From NCBI GenBank assembly GCA_019648995.1, contig BLXT01000430.1, forward strand, positions 1,182,064-1,230,928: DNA of 48,865 nucleotides, given 5' to 3'. The notes below the pieces were generated by a model that saw only the letters and a program-made list of their open reading frames with translations, had not been told where the DNA came from and ran no database searches. The DNA comes from Plakobranchus ocellatus. Its lineage: Eukaryota; Mollusca; Gastropoda; Plakobranchidae. Below are positions 11,801 through 25,500 of the stretch, piece by piece. Position 1 is the stretch's first letter. The number at the start of each line of letters is the position of its first letter. A program made the position numbers and the translations under genes.

Positions 11801-14800
11801 AAAGGATAATTTGAGAATTGGCTTAAAATAAATCTAAGCCTGGCTCAGTTGTTTTTGTCAAATTTTTTTAGTTCGGTTTCAAGAATTCAACTTTTTTTGT
11901 ACACACAGTATTTAAGAAAAGTATCCAAAGAATTGCCCACACTGTTAGCTTTGAATTGTTGTCAAAACTTACGCAAAAGACCTGCCATTGTTCCAATCAA
12001 CTTTCCTGTTACTGTACAATTTTGTTCTCTCTTCGACCAAGTTGCATTTATTAATGTGATATTTAAGCGTTCTCATTCCGTTTTATGTGCTGGGTTTTTT
12101 TTTTTTTTATCTAATTCTGCTTTGGATAACAAGTTTTTATTTGCGTTATACAAAATCATCATTGGTTTGAAAGTCCCTTCCAAAAAGAAAATCTGTATGG
12201 CTTTCACTACAGGCTCAGAATGGGCAGGAGTGTGTTATAAATAATAGAGCTAACTAAAAGTTTCCTCTTTTGTTATCTCATTCTTTTGTTTTTAGTTGTC
12301 AACACTACCAGTAGCAAATAACTGAATGTAGGAGCTGAAAAAAAGACAACATATTTTTGCATTGAAATGTTGAATTTAATTTTAAAAACTTTTCCTATAA
12401 AACATATGCTGACCACTCAGGATCAGCAGACAAGTGACAGGAATTTGGTGTGTTCTCAGTAGACTGCTTATTTGAAAATTCAGCATCACTGACTTTTGTT
12501 TGAATACCTGTATTTGTATACCAACAGTTTAAAGTTTAATTATTTGTGTTGGGTGGTTAAAATGCTTTTGAAGTCTGAAGATCAATTCCAAAGCATCAAA
12601 TTTTATTGACACAATTTTTTGTTTACATTTGTATGTAATTTTATGTGACTTCCACGTATAAATATGCAGAGATAAACTATCAAGTCTCAACTTTTTGTTA
12701 TCTTATATATATGTATATCACTGGTTACAAAATACAAATTTGTAGTGCAATCATAAAATGAGACCTTATGTGGAAAAAAATTTTGAAATAATTTATGCAT
12801 CTTGGCTATCTCACCCCCCAGGGCCACCTATAGGCACTTGATGATATCAGGGACATCTAGTCGCCCTTTAACCTTTCAAGAGCATGTCAGTGTATGTTAT
12901 TAAGATTTTTGATAGCTGCATAAAAAAGAAAAAAAATTTACAATTTGGAATTCAAACTCTCTCAAATTGTCTCATTTCATGGTGGCATCACTCTATTAAT
13001 ATCTATCTTATATTCAACATTGTTTGAAAAGATTTGCTGGGAGTGGGAGCTTTTGAGTCTGAACAAGAGAAAATCTTCCATCTTTCTGGTTTGTTTTAAA
13101 ACATGAAACAGTGTCACTGCTAATGTGTTGATGGTTAGTATAGCAAAGCGATACACTTCATACTATAATTTCATACTGAAGAAGAGTCTCTAATTTTTAC
13201 TATAGTAAATCCTTTGAAAATTTACAGAAAAAAATCAGCACGACAGCCACACACTTTTTTCCTATAGAATAGAACTTTGCTATAATTAAAGCTAAATGAT
13301 GATGTGTCATTGGATATGACGTCTTCTCTAATAGTTACATGCAACTTTTATTATTGTAAATTATCTGCAATGCTAATACTATTTTTCTCGTGCAATGCTG
13401 TAAACATTCTCAACTGATGTGCTTTTCTCTCTGTTGACTTCATCATTAGGCTTGCCTCTCCCTGCACACAAGCTTATTTTTAAATAAACAAGCTTAAACA
13501 AAACAAATTATTTTGTGTTTCATCTCTCTCTTTTGTTTTCAGATGTGTGTGTCAAAAAAAAAAAAAAAGGATCTTTTTTTTTTTTTCTCATGGTATTATC
13601 TTAAATTTATTTGATGTAATTTTATAACAGCCGTCTCTCAAAATGAGTTCACTAAAGGTTATCTGATTTGAATAAGTTGGAATGTGTGTAGCTGTGGTGT
13701 TGCATTCTGAACCTACACAAATATTCAGCATCTTTATACTGGTACATGATAAAGCCTGTAGGGGAATACAGGAGCATTTGCTTTTTATCAATGCACATGT
13801 AATTTACAATTTCCATTTTTGTGACTGGAATAAGGGAAATGCATTAGATTAGAGAAAGATTAGATGTCATCCATGTTTGAATCCTATTTGTTGTTTTATA
13901 AATACAGAAGAAAAAAACCAACTTCTAAACTTGCGAGCAAGATTTTTTCAGTCTCGTCACTCAAAGTAATGCCTAAATAAAAGACTGTAGAGCAAAAATA
14001 GTGAGATTGATATGTGTTTTACAAAGCGTGATGTTTTCACAACAAAGATGGAAGAGCTGGATGCAACTCAAAAAAAAAAAAAAAAGGTTACCCAGCTGCA
14101 ATGGCATTCTCTATAGCTGGTTGCTGAAGTCAAAATGTCTTTCCTATGGCTAACAAAGTTATTACTAATACTATGATCACTGAGAGAACCTACATCTCAG
14201 TCACGAAAAAATGAGTTTTTGATCTAGACTTAATGCTCAGCAGCAAATGGGCTTTTTTTTTGTTTTTCCCGCCATAATAGTCTACTTTTATAAAGAAAGG
14301 TCCAGGTTTCTTTCTTGCTTGGCTGTTAACACCATGAAAAGGTTTGTGGTTTAAAAAGAAATTTATGCTTCGAGGAAAGAGTACATGGTTACAATTCTTT
14401 GGGATAAAAAGCAGTGATGCTTATACCCTGGAAGGCATAAGGTTATTGAGAAAAGGGTCCTGAATTTAAGGGGGTCTTTATGGCGCAGTGAGGTCTTCCG
14501 TATTGCTTTCTATGTCTCAATTACTGTTGTTGAGTCTAAGGAGACCTAGCTACATGTATTCAATAAGTTCTGGTTCGACACATGAGAGCTGATAAAATTT
14601 ATATTGAAAAATGTTTAGCTACTCCAAAAGAATCACATTGCCCTTCTTATGCTTAGCGACAGTCATTATAGGAGGACAGTTTGTAATAAGCAGAGGCGGT
14701 ATTGTTAAAATAATTTTTGTATCAACTCTCAATATCCCAAGGGATAAGGATATGACCAGTGGCTACTTCATGTAAAGAAGATGTGACGATAGCCCAGCCA

Positions 14801-17800
14801 TGGTATCGTGTAACTGCTGTTAGGGAATTAAAGATAATATCTTGCTTATCAACCTATGCATTCCATTGCATTAAATCTCTTCAATCAAATTATTGAGATG
14901 TGACCGATTATCCCACTGTGATTCATGAAAACAACAAGAATTATATACAAGTCGACATGCATTATTAAAGTTGAATAGGCCCAACATATGCACATGTGCG
15001 TTTTGAGCTTGCTCAGAAAATTCTTGACAAAAAACAGCAGATAGCCCCACATTCTTCCTCCACTGTAATAAGTGAAATACACAAACCCTGCTGGGTTACA
15101 GTATGGGCTTGACCTGAAATGCAGATAGCAAGTAGTAAGTGTTGCTTTTTTTTCAGATTCATTAATCATCATTTTTATTACTTTTTTTGTTATTCATAGA
15201 AACTGGACAAAACCCACCTATATAATAGAAATACTTTTAAAGGTTTAGTCTGGAAAAAACAGAACAAGGTGAATATGATAGGTCTGAAGTTTGATACTTT
15301 CAAGGCAGGCTCAGTGTAATTTTTTTTGGAACAAGGAAGCTACTGAATTAAGTCATCACATCTGTGCTAATAAATTCATGGCTTTTGATCTTGTACTGTT
15401 AGCATAAACATATGTTAATTTAAGCTTACTCAAAAGCTTCATACTTGCTTAAATAAACTGTGTGTAAGAAGAATCATCCAACCAACCCTCTTTCCTTGGT
15501 AGATTATTTTTAAAAGTTTTGGCTTGGGGTTTACAAAATTGTAAATACTACTGTTTTTTTTTTTTTTGAAGTTTTAATTTAATTTCATCAGCATTATAAA
15601 ACAATACATTTTTAATTTTGCCTGAGTTACCTATGTATTTCATAAGTAAAAAGAAGGTTAAAAGAGATTTTAATAATTTTTTTTTCTTCTGCAGCATGCT
15701 TCCTGTTAGTGGAAAGGACAGTTTAGAGAAATAAATAAATTAAAAAAGTAATTCTGGATTCTGTTTTTCTGGCATAGCCTTCAGGGTAACTGTATTAATG
15801 AGGAACATAATTATGAGTAACTATACAACTATCTTGACATTCTTTCTTTAATACCATCATATATCAGCGATTTTAACAGAATTCTAAGTAAAACGTGAGT
15901 TAAATCCTAAAGTTTTTTATTAAGACAGGTACTCTATTACTAATGCGAGTTTTTTTAAAGAATTAATACATTAAACCTTAGAGTCAACTGTTCTCCCTGA
16001 CCTTTACTTATTAGAACTGTCTCAACATAATTTTGCTAACATTAATCAAAACACAAATTTACCACTTGACAATATTTGTAACTGCATTTAAAAACTTTAT
16101 TCTTACCATTGTGCAACTGACATACATGTGCTATAATATTTTTGTTATATTCTTCCCTTGCTAATAGTTGAACATACTAACAAAATGCATCTGAATTATG
16201 AGCAAAACAGAAATAGTTATTGCTAAATATTTAGAATAACAAATAAAGGTATTGAACAACAACAGCCTTGCATCTCTTCGCTCACATCAGCATCAAAAAA
16301 AGAGGTAGAGAAATCATGATTATTAGGGCCTTAAGTTTAAAAAAAAAAGTCACACTCATGTCACAAATGCCTGGAACATTTTCTTCACATTTTGAAAATT
16401 TTCATAACACTAAGAATAAAATCAGTATTTGTTTGAGCCATTGAAAATGTTGAAATCATAAGTTTCATGCGTCCATTTAATGTTTCACATTTTCACACTG
16501 TTCATTTTTCACCGAGAGAAAAGGTTTATTGTTTTTTTCTGAACATGGCAAGGAAAAAACTCTGCCTGGGACAACTGTGGTCATTAAGGTGAATAAAATT
16601 TAAAATTTTATTTACTTGCAAGACAAAATTGCAGCAAAAAAAAAAAAAAAGATAAACTCCAAAGCATGAATGATATCATGCAACCCAATATCTACATGTA
16701 CAAAATAACAATTAAAGCCTGTTAGATGTAATAAAATTAAAATACAATATAATCTGTGCACATCACTCCTGTCCACTGATTTTAGGACTAGGACACTAAC
16801 ATTGGCACCTTGGATGACTATGTAAAACATATTCAGAGCAGCTTTTCCTAATCATTATGCTGCCTATCCACCACAGGACAATATCTCCTGTCTACCTGTC
16901 AGCATGGATCTCTTACGATGGCCATACAACTGTCTTTGACATTGTTCTTCTCACCTCCAATCCAAATGTTTAATTGACTTCCTAATCCTACTGCTTATTG
17001 GACCAGCCTCTGTCCCGTCCTCTCCACAGTACCCTACAATCTTCTTTTTATTTTTTTAAACAAGACCAATTATTACTTTGGATGCCCATGAATGAATGAA
17101 ATTTTTAAGCCATCTTCCTGCAATACAAGTATGTGCATCTGAGCTTTCTGACTTGATCTCATCTGAGGAGAGAAAAAGGCCTTTTCAAATGAATGGAGTA
17201 AAATAAGCTGAAATAAAAATTGACTGCAAGTGATAGTCCTCACATTATTTCTCCAGCATTTTAGCCATGACTATTGAAAGTCTTGTAGAGGATTAGATTA
17301 TACTTATAGCAAGTGATACTTATTCAAAACATATATATCTCTTCCAGGAGAGGCTTATCAAATATGCATGAGTCAATCTTGTATTTTTACACTGCTCTTG
17401 TAAGGCGCTTTTGAAACATTTCTCCAGTCTAAGCTAAAACAATTTACATAAGTATATTATGTAGGATTGCATCAACTAAAGAGAGCCGTGAAAATTGCCT
17501 TTCAAAGGTGAAATGTCCATCCTTCTCAAGGTCACTACCCCCAATATCAACTTACTCCTTGCATTATTTCCATTGCACTGGCTACTGATTTTTATTCAAT
17601 TTTCGTATACTTAGACTAACACTTCAAATTAATTTGCTTTTCCGTTTTCACATATTGCCTCAAGAGTGCCATGTCCTATTTAGAGGATTTCATTGTCTTG
17701 GTCTTTCCAAGGTCACCTACTTCATGCCTCATCTTTTGCTTGGTCTTAATGCTGTTGATGGCCTGTTTCCTCTTTTTACAAAGGTTGTCATTGCTTGGTG

Positions 17801-20800
17801 TTTTTGAGACAAGATAAAAACTAGTTTCCTACTATCTACTTGGTGCTGCAAGTATTGGCTTTCAATGAAGACTGTGAGCCTTTTGTTGGCTTTTGTGGTG
17901 TCTTTTGTATTATGCTCTCTGTAATAAAGAGTTACTGTTCGCTCTACCAGCCAACAATGAACAAGTTGAAAAAAGATACTGGACAAATGACACATGAAGA
18001 AAGAACTTGCTTTTTCTCTGAGGTCTTCATTTTCATTTTGATGCAATCTGATTTTCTTTTTACATGAATATCAATCAATCGTCTTATGGATGGCAAGATA
18101 TATACATGTTTTAATTTACACTTCAGAAAATTCGAAATTGAGTACAAAAAAGAAGAAGGCAAACTGAAAAAAAGCCATTTTTTTTCAATTAATGACACAT
18201 TTATCCTTTGCTTTAAGATGTTAAAAGAAAGTTAATCTTATAGTATACTCTTCAAGAATTATATGTATGTATTCACAACATATACATGCATTCACTTAGC
18301 TCAAATGTGCATCATAAAAATAGAGGAAGATAAGCTGATCAAAGGCCTAGGAACTTAAAGGTGAGTTAAATATCAAGGCATCAAATATTATATTTCTTTT
18401 TTTTTATATACTTTGTTTTTATATATCCAGGCAATGAATGAAAACCTTCATCCATAGCTGTGCATTTATGATTGTGATGTAAGGCTTATGTACATATATA
18501 CGTAGAAAATATATAATTGTTAGGAACCATTTTTTTTCAAATAAGTGCAATTAATGCTTCAAATTTAAAAAAAAATGATTTCAGTTTCAATATTCCTTTT
18601 ATGTAGGTTGACACCAATCTGAGCATCTTGCCATAGGTCTCATTAGGAAATGGTGGTATGATATGTATGGAGATATTTACATTTTGAATTTCAAAACTAT
18701 CAGAACTGATTTTATGCTTGGGTTACCAGATTTATAATCATACAAAAACTCACTATGAAGAGTCTTAGGAATCAAATTTTCATGTTTAATAAGTTCCGGG
18801 TTTTATTTTATTTTGCGTTTCATTTTTCTGAATACGTTAATAAGCATATGCTCATCATATTAAAAAAATCCATTCTTTCTCTACAAAACCATAACAAATA
18901 TCACAAATCCAATGCGCACAATAATGCCTTGAGCACTAATACAAAGATGCATCAGTCCAAATGTCACAATAATTAATTAAAAATAAAGCAGAGGATCGTG
19001 TTTAATACCTTCGAATTGCACTTTTGAAGAAAAAAAAATTTCTGTCAAAATATATATATAAGTGTATTTGAAAATAATTATTCCTATCATTTTACCCTTC
19101 AATATCATAGGAAGCATGTCGGATTATACTAAACAATTATTATTATGAATGATAGAATAAAGAATACTTTTGATATGTGTTTTCCAAGGACTAAACAATC
19201 AAGAACATTTATAATCAGTAAAATCATCCCTTCCTTTCTTATAACAAAAAGGCAAACACTGAAGTGTCTCTATTTGAGGCAGTCATACCTCAAAATTAGG
19301 TACTGCTGCCCTGGTTATAAAAAAAAAAAATAAATAACAAAAATAGCATTTTTCGATGGGATTGAAAAGAGACAGTTTTACTGTCATGAGTAGAACAAAG
19401 AATGCATTATTTATAAATTTTTAGAGAAATAATAAATACAGGGAAAAAACTGATCAAAGCTTCCGTTTACAGAGGGACATCTCATGTGTGTGCTGATTGG
19501 CAAACTAGTCACTATGCTCAGGTGCTTGTAGGAACTTTTTTCCCCCATCTATGAGAATATCATTATGGTTTATTCAAAGCTAAAAATCAAACACAGAGAT
19601 CTATGATATTTGATTACATTATATGAGGTATGCTTAAAAAATACAAAATGCAGAAGAAGTATACATGGCTGAGATGTATTATGCTCAGACACATATATGC
19701 AAGTCTTAACCTTTAAATATAAAATGCAGTTTCATATTCAACAAAAATGTTTAAAGTAGTGAAGAAATGCAAGCCCTGTTATAAAGTTTTTCTCATTACA
19801 CTAATTCTTATCTTACAAAGTCAAGGTTAATAATGTTACTTGATCTTCAATCTCTGTTTCAATGAACATAACTTTAAAAACTATATTTTTAAGTGACAAA
19901 CATTTACATAATTATATGTGAGGTCAATGCCAATGCATTAAAAATTCTTTCATGATTTCATACGGATTCAATGAATTCTAGCAGCAAAAATATAAATTGC
20001 AAAATAATGTTGCATTATAAGATGATAATAACATTTATTATCACAAAAATTTTAAAGCAGTCATTATAACAAGCAATGGACCAACAAACAAGTGGGATAG
20101 CAGCTAAGGTTTGAAAACTCTAACTCACGCTCTCTTGTTTCCTATTGTATTGAACAGACCCACTTCTCAAAAATAAAAAAAAAACAAAGAAAAAAACAAC
20201 ATCACTTAGTTGATCAAAGTTTTGATGAAAACATATTATAAGATTTATCTAATGTGATATGTATTTTCTTCCACACTTGTGTGAATAAAGAAGGCAATTT
20301 TTTTGCCAGCAATAAGATTGCATTATCTTTACAGAGCGATACATTTTGCAGGAAAAAAAAAATTCCTCTTTCAGACAGTCACAATAAAAACATACATTTG
20401 CATTGCTACTATATATTCCCGCATGAATTCCTCATTAATTCTAAAAAACCACAATCGACAATGATTATACCATTTGCATTTAAAAACTAGCAAGGGTGCT
20501 TCACTGTAGAAGTAACCTAATTTATCTTAACATTATTCAATAATGTCTAAAGATTTCAAGAGAGCTGAAATTTTCAAAAATAAGCTAAAATTACATTCTT
20601 AGTGGATGAATGCAATTTTAAACACTATGATTTCAGGTAAACCTCTTCTTTTTTTATTTTTATTTTTTGTTTCTCTCATGGAATGACATCAATGATTATA
20701 AAATACAAGAATAATAACCTAGCAGCCCCTGTATTTTGAACTTGGAGTGCCTTTTGGGGGCGTTTCTGCAAAATAAAACATAGCCTTGTTGAAACAAGTC

Positions 20801-21370
20801 TGTATTAGACTATCTCTGGTAACATGCCACATTAATTTGCTAAACAGCTTGAGCCCCAAACAGAAATGTGCTGGTGCAAATGTTTTCTTCACACCGCATC
20901 CACTCTATTTTAATTATCAAAATTAGTTCCTCTACTTCAAAGCTCTCAAAATCTCTTTTTCTCAAATCCATGAGTGGATAAAGATAAATATTCAACAAAC
21001 AAAAAAGGGAATGCAAAAAGCTCTGATTTTTACTATTTTATGAAGAAATATTACTAGTGTTACATGTAGTCATCTTGGCTTATTCAAAAGGGTTAAGGGA
21101 AAGGTGGACAGAAAGCATTTTATCTCACCCTTAGAATACACACCATGAGCCTGAAAATGAACGTGCTTGCACCAGACAACTGAACATCAATATTCAAAAA
21201 TATCAACCTTCTCCAGCCATCTAAACAATTCTTATTAGATTTTTTCAACCCTTTAAATGTTTTTTTTCTTTTTGCACCAATTTTGCTCATTTTCTTTCAC
21301 TCAGGTTTTATGTGCATTTTCATGCTGCATTGAATATGTCATTGTCATAACTCACACTCTACTATTCCTT
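8818..21370. other. Long AT-rich region between convergent genes, 3' UTRs likely
   Basis: No gene is supported. The stretch presumably contains the 3' UTR of the SH3BGRL3-like gene at its left and that of RNF207 at its right. Candidate plus-strand AATAAA signals occur near 11563, 11827, 13487 and 13977. Many poly-T and poly-A runs of 10-16 bases are present (for example near 9660, 11620, 13557, 14070, 15550 and 16637). Open frames such as 11849-12244 on the plus strand and 17729-18046 on the minus strand lack any recognisable domain. Confidence 0.6.
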
Positions 21371-21528
21371 AACAGCCAACCCCATCATTGTTGGCCAACT
21401 TTCTGGGTGAAGCAAGGTTATGGTAATTTTTAACACTTAACCAATCCCTAACAGCGATTCTCATGATTGTTGGCCACCTTACTGGGTGAAGCAAGGTTAT
21501 TGTGATTATTAATACTTAACCAATCCCT
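21371..21528. repeat. 79-bp tandem repeat, two units, next to the RNF207 stop codon
   Basis: Units 21371-21449 and 21450-21528 share AACAGC at the start, GATTGTTGGCCA or ATTGTTGGCCA, CTGGGTGAAGCAAGGTTAT and CTTAACCAATCCCT at the end, with only scattered differences. A third, much degraded unit continues from 21529 and seems to run into the last coding exon of RNF207, where CCCCGTGATTGTTAACC and GGCGAAGTGAGATTTTC resemble the unit core. The repeat therefore lies in the 3' UTR and overlaps the end of the reading frame. Confidence 0.7.
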
Positions 21529-21569
21529 AGCAGCTATCCTCTATTGTTATTAATGTCATTATTTAACAT

Positions 21570-22524
21570 TTAGCTATCCCCGTGATTGTTAACCTTCTTC
21601 TTCGGCGAAGTGAGATTTTCTTTTCGGTTGAAATTCTCTACATCTTTCATCAACTCTTTGATGGCTGCTGCATCAGCTCCTGCCGATTCTGCCTTGAAAG
21701 AAGACGCAGAGACATTTTTCTTTGCTGCTGCACTGTTTCTGTGACCACTGCTCCTTCCCGATTCTGAGCTCGGCTCCCATTGCTGCAGAGTTGGTGAGGG
21801 CTTTTCTGTTTGATCTGTGATCTGCCTTGCAAAGTTAGAGTCTTTGTCAGATTTCAGCATATCTGTCAGTTTAGCATCAGCAGTTAGAGAGACATAACTC
21901 CCTATGTCTGTGGCGTTATCACCGACATTTGCTTTGATGGTGCTTGTCTCAGAGGTGTATATATTCTCGTTTTGATTGTTGTGACATGTGGCTGTTTTAT
22001 CTAGACCAGGCAACACTTCACCCTTATCACAGTTAATATCTGACTTAGGGGAGAAAGACGAGTTCTCAATACTGGGTAGAATAACATACGAAGCCTGAAC
22101 CAGCTCCGCTTCTGCGACTGTACAAGAAGAATTCCATGACGATGAAGGTGAAGGCAGAATGACGTCGACAACTCTGTCACCAGGTTTTTCAAACACAGAA
22201 ATCTCCATGTCTCCTCCATTTACTGTAGTCCCTTTGAGACAGACGGAGGTTAAAGGGCCGTTTGTTGATTTGGCCTGAGAACAGGAAGGAGAAGATAAAG
22301 CCAGGTTAAGATTAGCTGGAGTTCCTGTAGCCTCTCTTTCAGTTGTAGAACCCCCAGATGTATCCTCTTTCTCTCGTTTCTGTTTCCGACGCTCCCCTTT
22401 TGTGCTTCTTAGAGAGGGACAGCGCAGCAAGCCTTTAGTTTTGATCAGCTCATCATCAAGTGGGTTGGTGCGGTTTGCGAGTTGAGTTTGCCTTTCCTCC
22501 TCAGCATCTCTTATGGCATCCACT
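21570..22524 (-). CDS. RNF207: RNF207 last coding exon, long unrecognised tail
   Basis: The acceptor AACACAG precedes 22524 and the single open frame of 317 codons ends in TGA or another stop at 21570-21572. The tail is rich in Ser, Thr, Glu and Lys, with a basic run (KGERRKQKREKE), several Ser clusters and a basic end (SPKKKVNNHGDS). No folded domain is recognised and it looks disordered. The human protein has a shorter, unrelated-looking tail in this position. The last residues overlap the degraded third unit of the 79-bp repeat. Confidence 0.9.
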
Positions 22525-25500
22525 CTGTGTTTGAAAAACACAAAAGTGTTTTGATTGTTACAACACAATACATCAAAAGTTTATTTTTATACAATATACA
22601 AGCAAAAAATGCAGATACGAGGAAAAGGAAAGAGCAGGGAGAGAGAAAGAGAAGAATGAGAGAAGAAGACAGACATAAGATTTCCACATTTACCAACAAC
22701 AACAAAATTGAATTTTGCTGAGAGTAAAAATGATCAATAAAAAAAAAATTAAAAGAAAATTGGAATAGCTTGGCCTTATCAAAATACACAAGACCCCTGT
22801 AAAAACATATCTCATACGGAAAGGCAAAAGAACATCAAGCAAGGGGAGGTCGGAGGAAAAGGTAGTTGGATAGATGATATTGTATAACGGACAGGACTGA
22901 GTCTCACAATGCTCTGTGGCAGAGTAGCATTGGAATAGGTCTGCCTCTAGAGCAAGGAAAGATGCCCCAAATGAGTGAGGAAGAGGAATCGTCTGAAACA
23001 CATCACCTAAATTCCTTTCTTTAGAGGAATTTTTATCCAGACAGAAAGGGGAAAAGATGAGGGAATGATTATTTATGGTTAAGTTTAGTTTTGTCTAAAG
23101 CCAGTCCACAACAAGGTGATCTCAGGCTTTCGGGCCCTCTGTCAGGGTGGGGCTTAAAACGGCGACAGAAGGGTCCCTGGAGATCTCAGGGTGGACTCAT
23201 TAGCCACTGAGCCACTGATGCCACATTTATGGCTAGAACGCAATGCAAGTGGACTAGGGTTGGGGTGTGAAAAATCCCACCTGGGCGTGAGAGAGAGAGT
23301 TATTGAAACTGTACCTGACTTGGCTGTCTGGTTGCACTGCGTTGATTTCATCCATCAGTGAGGCCATTTGGTTTTCCTGATCAGATTGCTGAGCAGACTG
23401 ACTGAGCCTGAGAATGAAAATAAATTACAGTGAAGAAATGGAGGGAAAAACAATTTTGATATATTTTCATCTTTTCATTTTTGCATTTGCAATGCAGAGA
23501 GAGAGAGAACACAATAAAGAATTAAATATAGACACCATTTACCTATGCAAGGTAAGAAGATTATAAGGTGATAATATATTTACGTTGCAAGTCACACATA
23601 TAACAAAAGCCATTGCGACCTTCCTCAAGATCATTTTTTTTTAAAAATCAAACTGTTTCATTTTTTCATTTTGTCATGAAGACAATCATTCAAATGTCAA
23701 TTAGAGCAATGAAAACCACACCATTTTTAATTTTTACAAAACTAATGAAGATTACAAACTTTAAAAATAAAATTTACAGCATCACCACAAAATGAGAAAT
23801 TTTGCAGCAGGAGCAAAAGCAAAAAAAAAAAAAAAAAAAAAAATGGGTACAGTTGTTTCCTAATTATCAACTTTTCACATCCACAATTCTCTTTCTACCT
23901 TCAGGAGAGCATTGCAGTATTTGCTTCTATATAAAATATATGGTGGTGCTCCATGGGATGCATGGCACTTATCTTTCCATGGATGGTATGTCTACAAATC
24001 CTCATCCCATTTTGTAGTGACAATACACAAATATGAAATCTGTGGCCCCATGCATGAACCTGATAACCCACATTTTTCTCAAAAGTGGGATAACCTCATA
24101 AAATGATTCGCCCTTGTGGGTTTTATTATGAGTAATTAAAGGGAAGTAATATGATGAGTTTTAGGTAACCTTAGGAAAAATTTTCGTTTCCGTACCTCAC
24201 ATGTGTATTCAACTTTCCATGCATGAACCTGATAAGCTAAATGTGTTAAGTTTAGTCCCTTTTAGTTCCATGCATAAACCTGATAACCCACACTTCTAAC
24301 ATGGCGGCGCCCACAGAAACACACTCTAGATGTGCCCGCAAATTGTCGCTTAAAGCAGCTGAAGCCCTCTTGAACAAAGGTAAGTCCCTTTTGTTCAGTT
24401 TTTTTTTTTTTTAATTTATAAACCAGTGTTTGTAAAATAATAGGAAAAACATAACAAAATTATAGATGAGTTGAAAAACTAAATCTCTATGTCTAAATTG
24501 CTAGATGTAGTTCTAGAAGCTAACTTGACTTTAAAATCTAGATCTAGATAGGCCAATACTTAGCTTACATCTAGACCTAGATCTGCACCTGGGCATTCTA
24601 GGTTTAGTCTTCTGCACACCTTGCATGATCTTGGGTGTGTAGAAAAAACTCTGTTACATAAATTTTTACATATTGGCAAAGTTTAAGTTTGAAAATTGAA
24701 TTTACGACTCATGCACGTCTAATCATAGGACTTCGTGCAATTTTCCAATAAGTCTGTTGAAGCTTATCAAGATTGATGAATCCATACTGTATATTTCTCG
24801 CTTTAAATTAATTTTTTAATCAAGGCCGTCTTTTGATATGATCTGCCTACATTTTCCTGATTAAATATTCTGTCTTTGTTCATATTTCAGCTCTAGAGGA
24901 GGATGACAACTCGAGTGAAGATTACAGTCTTCCTGCAACAGATTTAGACTCAGAAGCCAGCTGGAGACCCGATTCAAAATCTGATAGTGATGAGAGTTTT
25001 GTAATTCCACCATCTCCAACCAATAATAAAGTTCGTAATATTTCCTGTGTTTCCATCATCAACGCTTCTGCATGTACTCTGTCTGCTATGGTCAACAATG
25101 CCGCTACTGCTGTTCTAGTGGCTCCAGTTATCAATAATGCTTCTTGTGCTCCACTAGCTCAAGTTGATAATACTGCTCCTGATACTCCACCAGTTCAAGT
25201 AGTCAACACTGATGCTTGTGTTCCATCAGCGTCAGTGAAGAATGCTGCTCTATATGTTCCAGGCGCTCCAGCAAACAATGCAGCCACCAATGCTCCCCTT
25301 GCTCCCAACAACAAGGCTGATGCACCATCTCCAGTTGCTCCAACAACAAATNNNNNNNNNNNNNNNNNNNNNNNNNNNNNNNNNNNNNNNNNNNNNNNNN
25401 NNNNNNNNNNNNNNNNNNNNNNNNNNNNNNNNNNNNNNNNNNNNNNNNNNNNNNNNNNNNNNNNNNNNNNNNNNNGCTGCAAGTGAAGGTCCAGCATGTA

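Noticed and set aside
11849-12244. 131-codon plus-strand frame
   Set aside because: Phe/Leu/Lys-rich translation of AT-rich DNA, no domain, no splice or conservation signal.
17440-17960. Possible LINE remnant (TTGCACTGGCTACTGATT resembles codons for LHWLPI)
   Set aside because: Only one short motif resembles a LINE tail; the flanks do not translate to further polymerase motifs. The overlapping 105-codon minus-strand frame is also unsupported.
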